A DNA stretch of 64,000 nt from Symsagittifera roscoffensis (GCF_963678635.1 NC_087062.1:17655789-17719788); one strand, 5' to 3'; shown: positions 21,134 to 33,583, numbered from the stretch's first letter. Notes: generated by a model from the sequence alone, not told the origin. Numbers and translations: made by a program.

Positions 21134-22910
21134 ATGAGCCGAAAAATTGGATCCCTCCATCGCTCAAATTCCCACCCAGCCAACCTCCAAACTCAAACCC
21201 CAATTATACCACTTTTTGCTTTCACGCCACCCGATTCTCCAGTTATTAATATACCATCAAGCATGAATTCTGATACTAACTCAGATATTTCAGTTTTTCA
21301 TACCATCTCACAATTTAACAACTCCGATGTAGAAACTCCCGACGAATTTGCAGACTCCGAACCATCTCCCTCTACCCATACCCAGACCAACTCTTCAGCT
21401 TTTTCAAAACCCCCCTTTCGACCCATCCAAACCAGTCATCCACTCCCATCCCTTTCCACTCCTTCTTACGCTTCCCAAGTCACCCCAATCTATTCCCCAT
21501 TTAATTCCGACAATTCGCATAATAACTCCCCAGATAACATTCAAATTTCCGAAGAACTTTACAATTTTATTACACTATAAGAACAATTCACATACCCCCA
21601 CACTCTTACGATACATCAACTATCATCAACAGTAACATCATCAAATCCACAAACACCTACACCACTTTCAGATTACACTCCATCATTAGCTCAATCATCC
21701 ACATCCACCGAAACAACTACCAGCACTAACCGAGCTTACCGCACTTTTAAACGAAAATTCCCAAATCACCCATTTACAACCAAACCCGGAACATCCAGAG
21801 AATATATCAACCACCCAGATCACACAAACACAAAAAATTACCTTCAAATAACCCTACCCTTATTTCCACAATATACCTTAAATACTTCTACCACTACTAA
21901 TGAAACGCGAAATTTTGTTGACGAGCACGTTTTAATGCCAACACTTCATTGAACAGTTTACTACAACTATACTAACCCCCTTTATCTACCACTCAATAAT
22001 ACAAATGAAAATATCGAAAGAAACAAAAATATACTATATAAACTCACCACATCATTAACACCTCGACAATTTACATGCGTTGGATATAAAAAATTATTAA
22101 AAACATTCACCGCACCCCGAGCTAACGATTAGTCAATTGAATACAACGATCATAATATCATCCGTCCTAATCCGAGATCAAATTTTAGACGAAGACCGCT
22201 TTGCAAACCCACAACTAACCGAAAATTTTTATATTAAAACACCATACTTATTTACACTTAATATTTTTGATAAAAAGCACGATCATTTAATTTCAGAAGC
22301 ACTTGTTGACATACAAGCATATGAAAGCTTCTATGATAAATTTCAGTTATTTTCACTAACCTTTCACTTTCTTTCATCACAGGAACGCGATTTGCACTGT
22401 TCCCACGATATAATGTTACGCAATAAACAAACGCACACTTACACATATTATCGTTTACAACCCCACCACCGTTTTCAGTTTATTAACTCGAAATACACAT
22501 CACCATTCTTTCTTAATTTTACATATTGCATTAAAAATACTAACCTCCACGGCATCCTCCGCAACTATGACCCAGTTACCCAAATGTATATATTCTGTCC
22601 CATCACGAAGACCTTCAATGATGAAGAATGAAGACCATTCATTATCCCACATGAATTCATACAACCTATCGAAAAACCCATACTAGAATTTTTTCATAAC
22701 ACTAAATATAATCATAAAATTTGCAACCTAATCCAAAACACACCTCATGAACTTGCAGTAGGCACACAAGAACTAAACATCATCAAAGCACTTCAATTGC
22801 TTTGGCCACTGCTACAAACTAAAAACGTTATACGCATACTAGCCAAGTTATTAACAACATCAGATTTGATTCACGACATCTTCCCACATGGCTTTTTCCC
22901 AGACGAATAA
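21134..22910 (+). pseudogene. Long 3' accessory ORF downstream of env (broken)
   Basis: Frame 2 is open from ATG 21134 to about 22165, interrupted only by stops at 21578-21580, 21951-21953 and near 22130. At about 22170 the reading passes to frame 3, which is open to TAA 22908-22910 except for a TGA at 22629-22631. Together these give about 590 codons. The first ~230 residues are Pro/Ser/Thr-rich and disordered; the rest is Tyr/Phe/His-rich and looks globular, ending in a helical segment (KALQLLWPLLQT). No family recognised. It lies in the position of a retroviral 3' accessory gene. Only two short pieces are visible as standard ORFs. Confidence 0.4.
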
Positions 22911-25900
22911 GGTAAATATGAATTAGACTATATTTAACTAATAAATTCAATATTGTACTAACCATTTTCTATCAATGTTTAATTTATTATTTTAGTCTTC
23001 ACACCACAATCATCTACAAAACAGAAAAAAGACAACTAAAAATACAAACTTGTTAATTTATAATAAAACTCCTAAGTCTTTTGCACTAAATAATGTAGTA
23101 AAATTCATACCCAATGTAGTAATTTCATTTATAAATTATTTCCCCAAGAAGCAGTAAAATTAAATACGATGAAAATTTATAATTTTAAACTTCCCCAAAA
23201 GCAGTAAAATTCAATTTCTAAGCAATAAATTCATAAAATGAGAAAACAGTACTAACTTTTTCAATATTTTCATTCATTCGCACAAGAATTCTATTCAAAC
23301 TCGCACAGCTCGCCCACGGAGAATTGTTTAAATAATGATTTTATATTTCAAGTTTTCACTAACAACAACTCAGACAAGCAATAACACGTTTCAAACTTTT
23401 CTTTAACCCGGTTGGAAAGGAACTATATACTAAACCAAACTAACCAACGCAGCTTACTAAACACCACAAATCATAAAATAACAGTATGACAAAGAAAAGA
23501 AAACCAATGGTACCCAAACTGGACTAACCCAGCTTAAAACTGAATAATTTATTCTTTTGAAGACTATTATAAAGTCTAAGAAAGAAATAATAAAACACAA
23601 AAAAGCCGTAAGACAAACCCAAAACAAAAACAATTTGATTTTTGGAAAAGGACACAACCAAAGTCGGATTGATTTCATTGGGGATCACAGTCGTTGTCAA
23701 ATGACAAAATAACAACTTTCTATCCCTGATTCCAGCGTCCTGGAACGTTCTTCTTCAAGAGGAACCGGATAAAAAAATGATGTTCGCCAAATACCAACGT
23801 TCATCATCCATCCTTCAATTACAGAAAGAAAGATAAATCTAAAAACTCTGTAAGCCCCGGATGGATGGAACCTGATCTAAACTACATTTTATTATTGGAT
23901 AATTTAGCTATTTCATCACTGTAAAATATTTAATATTAACCAATCATATTCCATCTAACTAACAACCCACTTATTTGTAAGTGCTAAAATTACTTGTAAT
24001 TTCAGCACCAGAGAGATTTGAATTTAACTTAGAACTTAGTTACCTCTCCAAGAGAACTTCAGCAGTCGCAATAAGCCAGTATACTCTAGATCTATTGAGC
24101 CTAGCAGAGACTAGTTAAACACCCTGAGACTAGTAGATATAAGAGTAAGATTAGGATCGGTATTAGACTAAGAAGTTGCACGAATCTATCCGGCCGAAAA
24201 TAAGAGAGCGTGACGAGCAGACCGTGTACCCTATCCAAAATTACTCTATGAGTTATACACCCTACATAATAACTCAGTTTATTTTTCAAGTTTGGAGATT
24301 TTGTTTCCACAAAACGCTAAACCATTCGATAAAACTATCAAGGTCGGATAAAACTAAGTTTGTACCGATTAAGTTAGGCAACTGTAAGTTTTTAAGCAAC
24401 TAAAACAAACTATTGCAAGCCTGCTTGCTCCCTCGAAGATAGACAAAGATTCACAAACCGGTTTTCTCGACACTGGGATAACTCTTTGAAAAATTTTAGT
24501 GCCGTTTGAATCACAACTAAAAAAGTTTTAAAATGATTTTGTTATATCACATTGATTAGTTACTTGAAACGCTACAAAATAAGTCCCTCTATAGCTCAAG
24601 CGATGAAAACACAATTGGTTACAATTTTGAAAACAAAAAGTTTCAGAAATGATGTAAGTTTTGAAGAAAGATTTCAAAACAGGTACATCCTTTAACAACG
24701 CTGGTATTCCTAAGTCTGTTTTAAATTTTGCTTTTTAGTAAAAAATCTGTTTTGCTCGAAAACATTCTCAAAGACCTAAATGAGGTTTAAATGAGTTTAG
24801 AGCTAAGTGTCAACAAGTAGGTAGAAGTGTGTTGAATTGAAGTCGTTGATTGTGATCTTAATAATTTTTCGTTGTCTAGAAACACCAGAAAAATTTTCTT
24901 TGAATAATCGAGAGGGGACTTCAAAAAAAATAAACGACTGCGAGATTTATAGCGTAGTGTTTTTAATTACCAAAAGTGAATCAAATTGACCGGCTGATCA
25001 GTAAGCAACTGACCAGTGAAAAGCTTCAAAAAAAAACTGAAGAAGAATATAAATTCGGCTACTGTTTTGAAAAGTATTCTGACACAGAATCTCGATTGGT
25101 AAAAGTATCATATGATCGATTATCCAAAATTAGAATACTTCCCGTTCAATTGGCAACATGATACCAAAAAATGACAAAGGTTTGCTTTAATACACTTTTT
25201 TTACCGGCTCGAATGAAAAAAGTCAGAAAATCTAGATTGAATGTTCTTTACTTGCAATGAGCATCGGATGAGTTAAAATTAATTTCGGTTCAAAAACTCT
25301 TCATTTTTATCGTGTCAAATAAGTAGAATAATTGTCTGTTTTTAGAAACACTTAAATGAGGCTAAATTATTTATTGGCATTGAATATCCATACGCATAGT
25401 CCTTAATCTAATCTGAGAAAAAAATGAAAAATTTATCTGCTTAAACTGTTATTTAAAAAATTTTTTCTGGGATGGAAACTTAGAACTTGATTAATAGATA
25501 GCAAAATTGATAAAATTTCCAAGACAAATACAGTCATTTCTGATTGGTTTTTTGTTAAAAAGAATGAATAAGAAATCTTTTATAAATATAACATGATTCT
25601 GATAGTTGATATCAAAAAATATTTAAATTTCTATTAAAACTCGGTTTTGATTGGCTGTTTTCTTTCAACTACACTAATTGCGATGAATTCCTACTAACTT
25701 TTTCACCTTCTGAGTTTTCTTGAGTCAATTCTTGGACATTTTTAATTTAAAAGTAAACCTGCCACTAAAAGTTCTGAAGTTTTTCAATTCTACCACTTCT
25801 CAAAATACTTCAAGCTCTTTCTATAGTTTGAGAGGCCGTCAGTGAGTAGGAAATGCAGGTCTTGATTGTGGAAGAGATTACCAGCCTCATCAAGCATGAA

Positions 25901-26560
25901 AACATCGCAAAAGTCTGTGGAGTTTTAAATACTCCGATTGGAGTTTTCAAAAAAGAGCAAGGAGGAATTGAAGTTTCTTTTCAAAAAGAAGCATTCCAAC
26001 CCCTTCTACTCTTCTTGACCAAGTCATCTGTACATAATTTAGGGCAGTCAAGTCTGCAATGGTTAATGTCCGCAGAAAACTGACAGGCAGCACTGAGAAA
26101 ACAAAATTTTGATAGCGTTCATAAAAATTAGTGGCTTTCATTAATTTTTTTTTTCACATTTTGTCCACAACTAGAATTAAGCATTTATTATGTAATGACC
26201 CAATTTATAAGATTTTTATTAACTTCACTTTTTCCTTCTGATCAGTGGCAAGCAACAATACAGCTCAAGTTTTTGCAAAAATTTTATTAGGTTCGAATCA
26301 AATTTTTATCAAAACAATTGTGAATGCAATGGTAGCAGTTTAGACTAACAGTAAAATGAATAAATTAAACATTTTGTGTGGTTATCAATTTTTACTTTTA
26401 TTAATTTAGAACAATTGAATAAACGAGAAGAAACAATCATCTGAAGCTGAGATTTTCCTTAGAAGTTTCATATTTGTTTTAGCAAAAAAATCCTGGTTCC
26501 AATTTTGCTTAGTTAATAAATTGCTCAAAACTCAGTTTAAAATTTGAAATTCAATTAGTG
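22911..26560. other. Gene-poor AT-rich stretch
   Basis: No gene I can support. The first ~500 bp after the element may contain its 3' LTR, but I could not match it to the 5' side. Two short unassigned ORFs (24976-25161 and 25853-26083, both +) have neither family motifs nor consistent splice sites. The part after about 25850 may be the eroded 5' end of the LINE that follows. Confidence 0.3.
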
Positions 26561-26579
26561 GAAAATTTCACTGCGCGAG

Positions 26580-27235
26580 ATAATTCTACAAAACATCAGA
26601 TCACTGCCACGAGACTTTGCAGAAGTTGAATTAGAAATAGAACAGTTGGCCCAACGTCCACATATCATTTGTTTAACTGAAACCTGGCTCAAAAATAACT
26701 CTGACAATGATATTTTCCAAATTCAATGATACTAACCTCCCTATAGTTGCGCTAGAATTAAACGAGTAGGAGGTATTGGCATCTATGTTACCACTGGGTC
26801 AGATTATAGGATAATAAAACAAAAAAAGATAACAATATCCAAGTCTTGTCAGTTCTCATAAAAACCCGAATAAATCAGAAAATTGAAGTAACCTGTGTTT
26901 ACATTCCACCAAATTCTCTAAACAACGCTACCTTCGAAAGTCTGCAAAATTTTTTGGATGGATTAACGCAAAGGTCTGAAACTTTTTCACTTAGTTTGTG
27001 GAAATTTCAACGTAAATTTTCTGTTAAACTCGACAAAGCGGAAAAAAATTGAGGATATTATGATAGGAAATGGCCTGTTAGAAAAGAAAATGAGCTGCCT
27101 CCCAACAAGAGTGACAGAACGTAGTAGCCTTTTGATTGACTTACTTTTCTGTACATCAGGTTTCTCAACCAAAACCGTCAAAAATTCAGTGTCTGATCAT
27201 TTTGTTGTTCAGTTTTTTTTTCAAACTTTCTGAAA
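26580..27235 (+). pseudogene. LINE endonuclease domain (eroded)
   Basis: Segments in different frames match the order of APE-type endonucleases: an NIRSLPRDF start (about 26592-26618), ICLTETWL with the catalytic Glu (about 26669-26692), a GGIGIYV strand, VTCVYIPP (about 26888-26911), GNFNVNFL (about 27000-27023), and a terminal SDHFVVQ (about 27195-27215). Stops and at least two frameshifts separate them. In the family this domain nicks target DNA to prime reverse transcription. Confidence 0.6.
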
Positions 27236-27329
27236 AAGGACGTTTTTACTGAAAACATTTTTGCTAGAAACTGGAACAAGTTGAAAAAGGGATATAAGTG
27301 AGAAGTTAAATTTTTGTTTGCAACATGAG

Positions 27330-27858
27330 ATTGGCAAATGTATGCAAATATGGAATCCCGAAGACCCTCAATTGTCTTCTAGGATTTTAGAAAAGTAAAT
27401 TCGATCCTTATGAAGGCAGTTGATACTTTTTTCCAAAGCGTTTACTGGTACAATCAGAAAGACATCCATGGATTGACAATGAAGTAAAAATTGCAGCAGC
27501 AAAAGTGTGATGGTTACGACAAGATTTTTTGAATATTAAAACAACGGATGATCGGAATAAATATAGTTCCCAAAATGAAATTGTCAAAAACCTAATCATC
27601 CGTAAAAAACGAAAATACTATCAAAATAAATTAATGCTTGAGTCTAATTGCAAAAACAAAAATTTTTTCGAAACTTTCAAGGAAATGAGTGGTAAAGCGA
27701 AAAATTCCAAATCATTTATTCTATCTAAGGGGGACGCTGAGCATTTTAACGAATACTTGGCAAATATTGGCGCCAGACTTTCACAAAGCAAACCACACTG
27801 CATAAAAAAAAATCTTATACGTCAGCAGCAATCGTTGTTTTTGAAAAAATTGATTTAA
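27330..27858 (+). pseudogene. LINE linker between endonuclease and RT
   Basis: A Lys/Asn-rich region, open in frame 1 from 27529 to 27858, with a typical inter-domain segment (KKRKYYQNKL then FFETFKEMSG). Stops and a frameshift separate it from the RT ORF at 28015. Confidence 0.5.
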
Positions 27859-28014
27859 TTTAAGTCATTCAAGTCATCGAAAGTCTAAAAAAAACAAATA
27901 TAGTACAGATTGCTATGATATCAACACCGTTCTCGTCAAGCATTTAAAAACTATACTAGCAGGCCCTTTGACTGAACTTTCTAATGACTGCCTAACTTCA
28001 GAAATCTATCCAAA

Positions 28015-29427
28015 TTGTTTAAAATTGCAAAAATTGAACCAATTTTCAAGGAGGGAGACATCGATGACCCCTCAGAATATAGACCATTTTCGCTTCTTAC
28101 AGTCCTGGGCAAAATTTTTGAGCGTATAATTTTTAAACGTGCCCAATCATATGTAGACAAGTTTAATATCATCCGAAGCACTCAGTTTGGGTTAAGATCA
28201 AATAGAAGCACTGTTGACGCCATCCTTACATTGTTGGAAGAAATTTCAACATCGCTATCGAACAAGAAACTAACTGTTCAGAATACGTTTTTAGACCTGA
28301 CAAAGGCTTTTGACACTGTTGATCACTCTAATCTGTTAATAAAATTAGAACAAATGGGATTCAGAGGGCCTTTCTTAAATCTCTTGGAATCTTACCTTGA
28401 CAATCGCTATCAGTACATTGAAACTAACTCTTTTAAGACCGAATTTAAACTGGTATCTTTTGGTGTACCTCAAGAATCTATCCTTGGCCTATTTTTGTTC
28501 ATATTATACATAAACGATCTACAAGTAGCCACAAAAAACACAGGGGTAGTTTTGTATGCTGATGACACTGTTTTGAAATCCACAAACAACAAAGACTATA
28601 CTGCTTTCGCATATAGATCAGCTTTGCTTGAAGTAAATGATAGGTTAGACAAGAACAAATTGACACTGAATGTCAAAAAAACCAAGACCATGAGATACTG
28701 TGGGAGCACAAAAACTGAAGAAAGACCAGTTAAAATTTTTTTAAATGACACCCAAATAGAAGATGTAGAATGTTTTAAATATCTTGGAATTCTCCTTGAC
28801 TGTAAACAAAATTTTCATCAGCATTTTGATAAAGTGAAAAACAAAATTTTGCAATTCTGTGGATCGTTTTTTCAATTGAGAATGTTTCTAACTGGACGGC
28901 AATTAATATTTGCGTATAAAAGTTACGTGCAACCAATCATCCAATATGGAGTTTTAGTTTATGCAAGTACCGACAAAACCAACCTGTTAGATTTGGAAAC
29001 GAAAATCAGATGGCTAATCAGAATAATTTTGTATAAACACAGGATGGATTCAATCACTGAAATAAGGCATGATAATAAAATATATACCGTAAGAGAATTT
29101 TTTGCTTACGAAGTTCTGAAATTAACCGGAAAAATTATTGGAAAAGAGTGCCAAGTTGAAACCTTCAGATATTCTATTACTGAACCAGAATTGAACGTGA
29201 TATTTTCTAAGCAAAAAACAAATCAAAAATTAGCTATAAACAGAATTAAACTCAACAGAGGGTCGATTACACCTACAATTAAAAAAATGTTCATTTTTGT
29301 AATAAATTGTTTTCCCTCCTGGGTCAATTTCTTGAAAAGGGTTTCTCGGTTTCAATTAGATAGTTTTAATCATACATTTTTTGATAATTACATTCTAGGA
29401 AATACGATTTTACTGGGCATGCTTTGA
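28015..29427 (+). pseudogene. LINE reverse transcriptase ORF
   Basis: Open for 470 codons from a TTG (no ATG, so part of a longer ORF2) to TGA 29425-29427. RT motifs in order: a YRPFSLLTVLGKIFERI block, FGLRSNRSTVDAI, FLDLTKAFDTVDH (first catalytic Asp), FGVPQESILGLFLFILYIND (normally GVPQGSxLGPLLF, so two changes here), YADD at 28555-28566, and FKYLGILLD in the thumb. The C-terminal ~180 residues have no RNase H. The first methionine falls late and the domain order is broken upstream, so it is not expected to work. Confidence 0.8.
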
Positions 29428-30588
29428 GACTTTTTATTGATCAATAAGTAGAACTTGTTTCTGATGCTTTATAAGTTATGGGTAGAAAAGACTACCTGAG
29501 AAAACTAAATTAATTCTTTTAATATATATAGAGAAAGGTTTAAAGGTGCGAATAAAGAAGTTTTACGTTTAATAAATGGTTACCGGTAGAAGGTCCATTG
29601 CATTGCATCAAAGAATTAAACTACTCTTTTTTTGTTCTCCGCTTAATGAGACACCTGAAAACGGGCCTTGTTGGCCTAATGGTGTTCTACCAAACGATTC
29701 TAATTTGTATTTATAAATTTTTATAAAAAAATTTGTAACTAGATATCGTTTGGAAACAAATTATTATGATTAAATAACTGAGTGTTTCAAATAATATATC
29801 TTCAGTTGCACTTTTTTACGATAATATAAGGCGCGTGGATATCTGGTGTACAGGAAACAATTTAACAATACATCTTCGTAGGTGTATAGTTCAGCAGTTT
29901 ATTGAAAACATAGTGTGTTCAAAAACAATTTACATTCGCTGGAGAAAATTTCTACTGTGCAACGAGTTTCAAGTAACTCGGAGTCAAACTAGACAATGAA
30001 TTCACTTTCAGTGGCCAAATTGAAATTGTTTCTGTCAAAACTAAAGAAGTGATGTATCGTGCGAAATTTTTTTTTAGATATCATCTTTTATGATTCTTTT
30101 TTTTTACTGTATAGTTCCAATAAAATCATACAGTTTTAATGCTTATAGATGTTGCACAAAAAGCAAAATAGACAAAACGATTTCAATTTCAGAAAAAAAG
30201 GCTTTCGGACTATATATGTCTAAACTAACTTTTAACATATTTTGAAGGTTTTTACTGACAATAATAATGCCTCTGTTTACAAAAAAATGTTGATCAAAAT
30301 TTCCAAGCAATTTTAAGACAGCTAAGGAAAGAATCATTTTTCATTTTTCAACATCGGGACACACCTACAAATTCAAGAAAAACTATTGCAAAAGTGAAAG
30401 AGTTAGTTTTTTATCTTCTGTCAAAACTACGAAAAAAAATCGGAAAAAACAAGGAAAATAGTAGGACCATAAATTTTTTAGTCGATAACAATATGATTCA
30501 CAAAGACCTTTTTTCTATGACTGAAGTTAAGTTAAATTGTTTTTTTTTTCAATTGCATTTGTTTGCAATAGTGAAAGCATGTTTTTGT
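29428..30588. other. No gene seen
   Basis: AT-rich sequence with only short ORFs. Nothing recognisable. Confidence 0.3.
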
Positions 30589-30980
30589 TCCGACTTTCGA
30601 TACAAAAGTAACGGAATATTTGTGCTCGGGGTGGGTTTTTTTTTCTTCAGACAAATTTCGACTTTTTAACTAGCCATTTTTGACGCTATCAACGCGTAAT
30701 AAGCGGAGATTTAATCCGTCTTAGAAATCGTTCCAAATTGGTTGAAAGAAGCTTATTTGTCATAATTGATTTGTTACAAGGAGCGAAATCTATTGTTTTG
30801 TACTTTATATGGCGTGTAGGGGGATGATTTTCACAGAAAAATTTTCAAATTTTAGAAAAAACGTTTTTCATTTTATTTTATTTCATTTAATTTTTTTGTG
30901 TTGTTTATGTTATTACTGCTCCATAAACGTGAATAGGCAGTCGGAATTTTCAGGGCTTCGCCCTGATACGAGCAGTCTTG
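30589..30980 (+). repeat. Helitron-like repeat, copy A
   Basis: It begins TCCGACTTTC and ends GAGCAGTCTTG followed by T. Near the 3' end lies a perfect stem-loop CAGGGC-TTC-GCCCTG (30951-30965), 15 nt from the end. A terminal hairpin a short way before the 3' end, with no target duplication, is a Helitron trait, but the end is CTTG and not the usual CTRR. Other copies are at 32085-32377, 34763-34812, 56883-57412 (-), and 59186-59404 plus 61352-61721 (-). Confidence 0.45.
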
Positions 30981-33470
30981 TTTTACTATCAAAAAATTAG
31001 TTTTTAAGTGCAGTTTGTTGTATTCTATGTCACCAGGAGGGTTGCTACTAGATGGGTTGACTAACTCGTATAGCTTTTCAGATATAGCGTTTGAATTTCA
31101 ATGCTAAATGGAAATGTATTTAGAATATTTGTCTACATCGAAAAAAAATTCAATTTCAAATCTGTCTGTTTTCTGTCATTTATTGTGTTGTGCTGCTTTT
31201 CCTTTAATTGAACAGTAGAGCCAAACAATGGACTAAGTTGAATTTGGGTTTCACGCTCTAAATTTTACGTATTTGAGCCATGCTGAACCATGAATTTCAA
31301 ATTTTTGAATTTCTGAACCCAGCTGGGGATTTTTTTTCCGACTATTAAACGGTTTTTTGGCCTTTTTTTTAATTAAAAAGATCGAAGCTATTTATTTTCC
31401 ATCTACTTTGATAAAGTCAACATTTTCCATTGAAAAATGTTTTAATTTTGCATGAGCTTTATTATCTCAATTACACGTAGTTCTCGTAAAATAGACAATT
31501 TAAAATTGTCTAAGTGAATTTAAGCCCTACTCATTTTGGAAGAGTTTTTCTAAATCACCCTCTGTAGTTTTTTTTATTTTGAGACAAACTTCTGCATTGG
31601 TTTTTTTATATAATGAAATCATCTATATATAAACTGGTTTGACTTTAGTTTTAGTTATCTGCAGAGTGCTTACAAAATCAGTAAAAAGGTTTGCTCTCAA
31701 GTTAGTCTAGGGAAGTTAACGGGAATGTTGCTGTTTTTTTTCTAATTTAAGTAACTTAAGTAATTTCTAGTTTACTGGGTCTTCATGTACTGCGAGGTTA
31801 AAAGTCAACTTGAGTTGAATTTTTTCTAGCATAAAGTTTGGACAAAAGCTTGTTGTTGAACATTTGAGAAAAAGATTTGATTACCAGGCGAACTTTGAAC
31901 CGATGCACATGGCTGGGTTAACATTTGCATATAAAAAAAGGAACTGAAGGCTTGAAATATGGAAAAATTGAAATATTTATAACATGCAACAGTTCATCAA
32001 AAGGATCATGCCACGTTGTTGGCAGCCGGGCAAATGTATCAGCACAGTGTTAGAGCAACAGCTGGAATAAGCGCTATCAACGCTATCAACGCGTAATAAG
32101 CGGAGATTTAATCCGTCTTAGAAATCGTTCCAAATTGGTTGAAAGAAGCTTATTTGTCATAATTGATTTGTTACAAGGAGCGAAATCTATTGTTTTGTAC
32201 TTTATATGGCGTGTAGGGGGATGATTTTCACAGAAAAATTTTCAAATTTTAGAAAAAACGTTTTTCATTTTATTTTATTTCATTTAATTTTTTTGTGTTG
32301 TTTATGTTATTACTGCTCCATAAACGTGAATAGGCAGTCGGAATTTTCAGGGCTTCGCCCTGATACGAGCAGTCTTGTTTTACTATCAAAAAATTAGTTT
32401 TTAAGTGCAGTTTGTTGTATTCTATGTCACCAGGAGGGTTGCTACTAGATGGGTTGACTAACTCGTATAGCTTTTCAGATATAGCGTTTGAATTTCAATG
32501 CTAAATGGAAATGTATTTAGAATATTTGTCTACATCGAAAAAAAATTCAATTTCAAATCTGTCTGTTTTCTGTCATTTATTGTGTTGTGCTGCTTTTCCT
32601 TTAATTGAACAGTAGAGCCAAACAATGGACTAAGTTGAATTTGGGTTTCACGCTCTAAATTTTACGTATTTGAGCCATGCTGAACCATGAATTTCAAATT
32701 TTTGAATTTCTGAACCCAGCTGGGGATTTTTTTTCCGACTATTCAACGGTTTTTTGGCCTTTTTTTTAATTAAAAAGATCGAAGCTATTTATTTTCCATC
32801 TACTTTGATAAAGTCAACATTTTCCATTGAAAAATGTTTTAATTTTGCATGAGCTTTATTATCTCAATTACACGTAGTTCTCGTAAAATAGACAATTTAA
32901 AACTGTCTAAGTGAATTTAAGCCCTACTCATTTTGGAAGAGTTTTTCTAAATCACCCTCTGTAGTTTTTTTTATTTTGAGACAAACTTCTGCATTGGTTT
33001 TCTTATATAATGAAATCATCTACATATAAACTGGTTTGACATAAGTTTTAGTTATCTGCAGAGTGCTTACAAAATCAGTAAAAAGGTTTGCTCTCAAGTT
33101 AGTCTTGGGACGTTAACGTGAACGTTGCTGTTTTTTTTTCTAGTTTAATTAACTTAAGTAATTTCTAGTTTACTGGGTCTTCATGAACTGCGAGGTTAAA
33201 AGTGAACTTGACTTGAATTTTTTCTAGCATAAAGTTTGGACAAAAGCTTGTTGTTGAACATGTGAGAAAACGATCAAAATTACAAATTTGATTACCAGAC
33301 GAACTTTGAACCGATGCACATGGCTGGGTTAACATTTACATATAAATAAAGGAACTGAAGGCTTGAAATATGGAAAAACTGAAATATTTATAACATGCAA
33401 CAATTCATCAAAATGATCATGCCACGTTGTTGGCAGCCGGGCAAATGTATCAGCACAGTGTTAGAGCAAC
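30690..33470 (+). repeat. Tandem duplication, two ~1.39-kb units
   Basis: Positions 30690-32068 and 32085-33470 are nearly identical direct repeats (for example 30809-31000 equals 32206-32397 exactly, offset 1397). The junction around 32069-32095 has a repeated GCTATCAACG. Each unit starts inside the Helitron-like repeat and ends in the same short ORF (ATG at 31984 and 33395). Only scattered substitutions separate the units, so the duplication is recent. Confidence 0.85.
32085..32377 (+). repeat. Helitron-like repeat, copy B (5' truncated)
   Basis: This is the second-unit counterpart of copy A, starting at the tandem-duplication junction. The hairpin is at 32348-32362 and the end is at 32377. 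Confidence 0.45.
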
Positions 33471-33583
33471 AGCTGGAAAAGATCAAACTTCATAACAAGC
33501 AGATGGGCCTGTTCGGTCGAATGAAATACAATTTTTTTAAAAGTTGTAGCGTATGTGTATTGATTGGCTGCTGCAGGATATAA
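33395..33583 (+). CDS. Short ORF, possible first exon, unknown
   Basis: ATG 33395, 62 codons to a stop. The first ~47 residues look protein-like (Cys, Trp, then a basic helix LEKIKLHNKQMG). A donor-like GTATGT at about 33550 would end an exon after ~51 codons. The partial copy at 31984 is truncated after 28 codons by the tandem duplication. No partner exon found and no family recognised. Confidence 0.2.
   Translation: MQQFIKMIMPRCWQPGKCISTVLEQQLEKIKLHNKQMGLFGRMKYNFFKSCSVCVLIGCCRI

Larger units (their letters stand above)
7260..22910 (+). mobile_element. Decayed retrovirus-like Ty3/gypsy-type element with env and accessory ORFs
   Basis: A single, strongly A-rich sense strand carries in order: gag (with CCHC knuckle), aspartic protease (DSG), reverse transcriptase (YLDD), RNase H, integrase (HHCC, DDE, GPY motif), a membrane protein, a Pro-rich ORF, an envelope-like glycoprotein and a further long ORF. 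The protease-RT-RNase H-integrase order is that of Ty3/gypsy and retroviruses, and a downstream envelope is typical of errantivirus-like members. Many nonsense codons and frameshifts show it is a dead copy. I could not find its LTRs by eye in 7050-7940 or 22911-24500, so the limits given are those of the recognisable coding part plus leader. Confidence 0.75.
26565..29427 (+). mobile_element. Non-LTR retrotransposon (LINE), APE endonuclease plus RT
   Basis: A broken apurinic-endonuclease-like region is followed on the same strand by a long RT ORF with a YADD active site. There is no LTR and no integrase. This is the ORF2 architecture of Jockey/CR1/L2-type LINEs. The 5' part is frameshifted, so the copy is dead. 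No poly-A tail or target duplication could be recognised after 29427. Confidence 0.75.

Noticed and set aside
7260-24500. LTR pair for the A-rich retrovirus-like element
   Set aside because: I compared both flanks by eye and found no matching TG...CA repeats. A self-alignment is needed before naming any.
24976-25161. Lys/Glu-rich 61-codon ORF, coiled-coil-like
   Set aside because: No ATG in good context and no partner exon. Composition alone is not evidence.
25853-26083. 76-codon ORF, and a Cys-rich reading on the other strand
   Set aside because: Neither reading has a recognisable domain or splice context; too short to call.
30809-31000. 63-codon ORF, identical at 32206-32397
   Set aside because: It overlaps the Helitron-like terminal hairpin and is broken in other copies. 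The identity comes from the tandem duplication.
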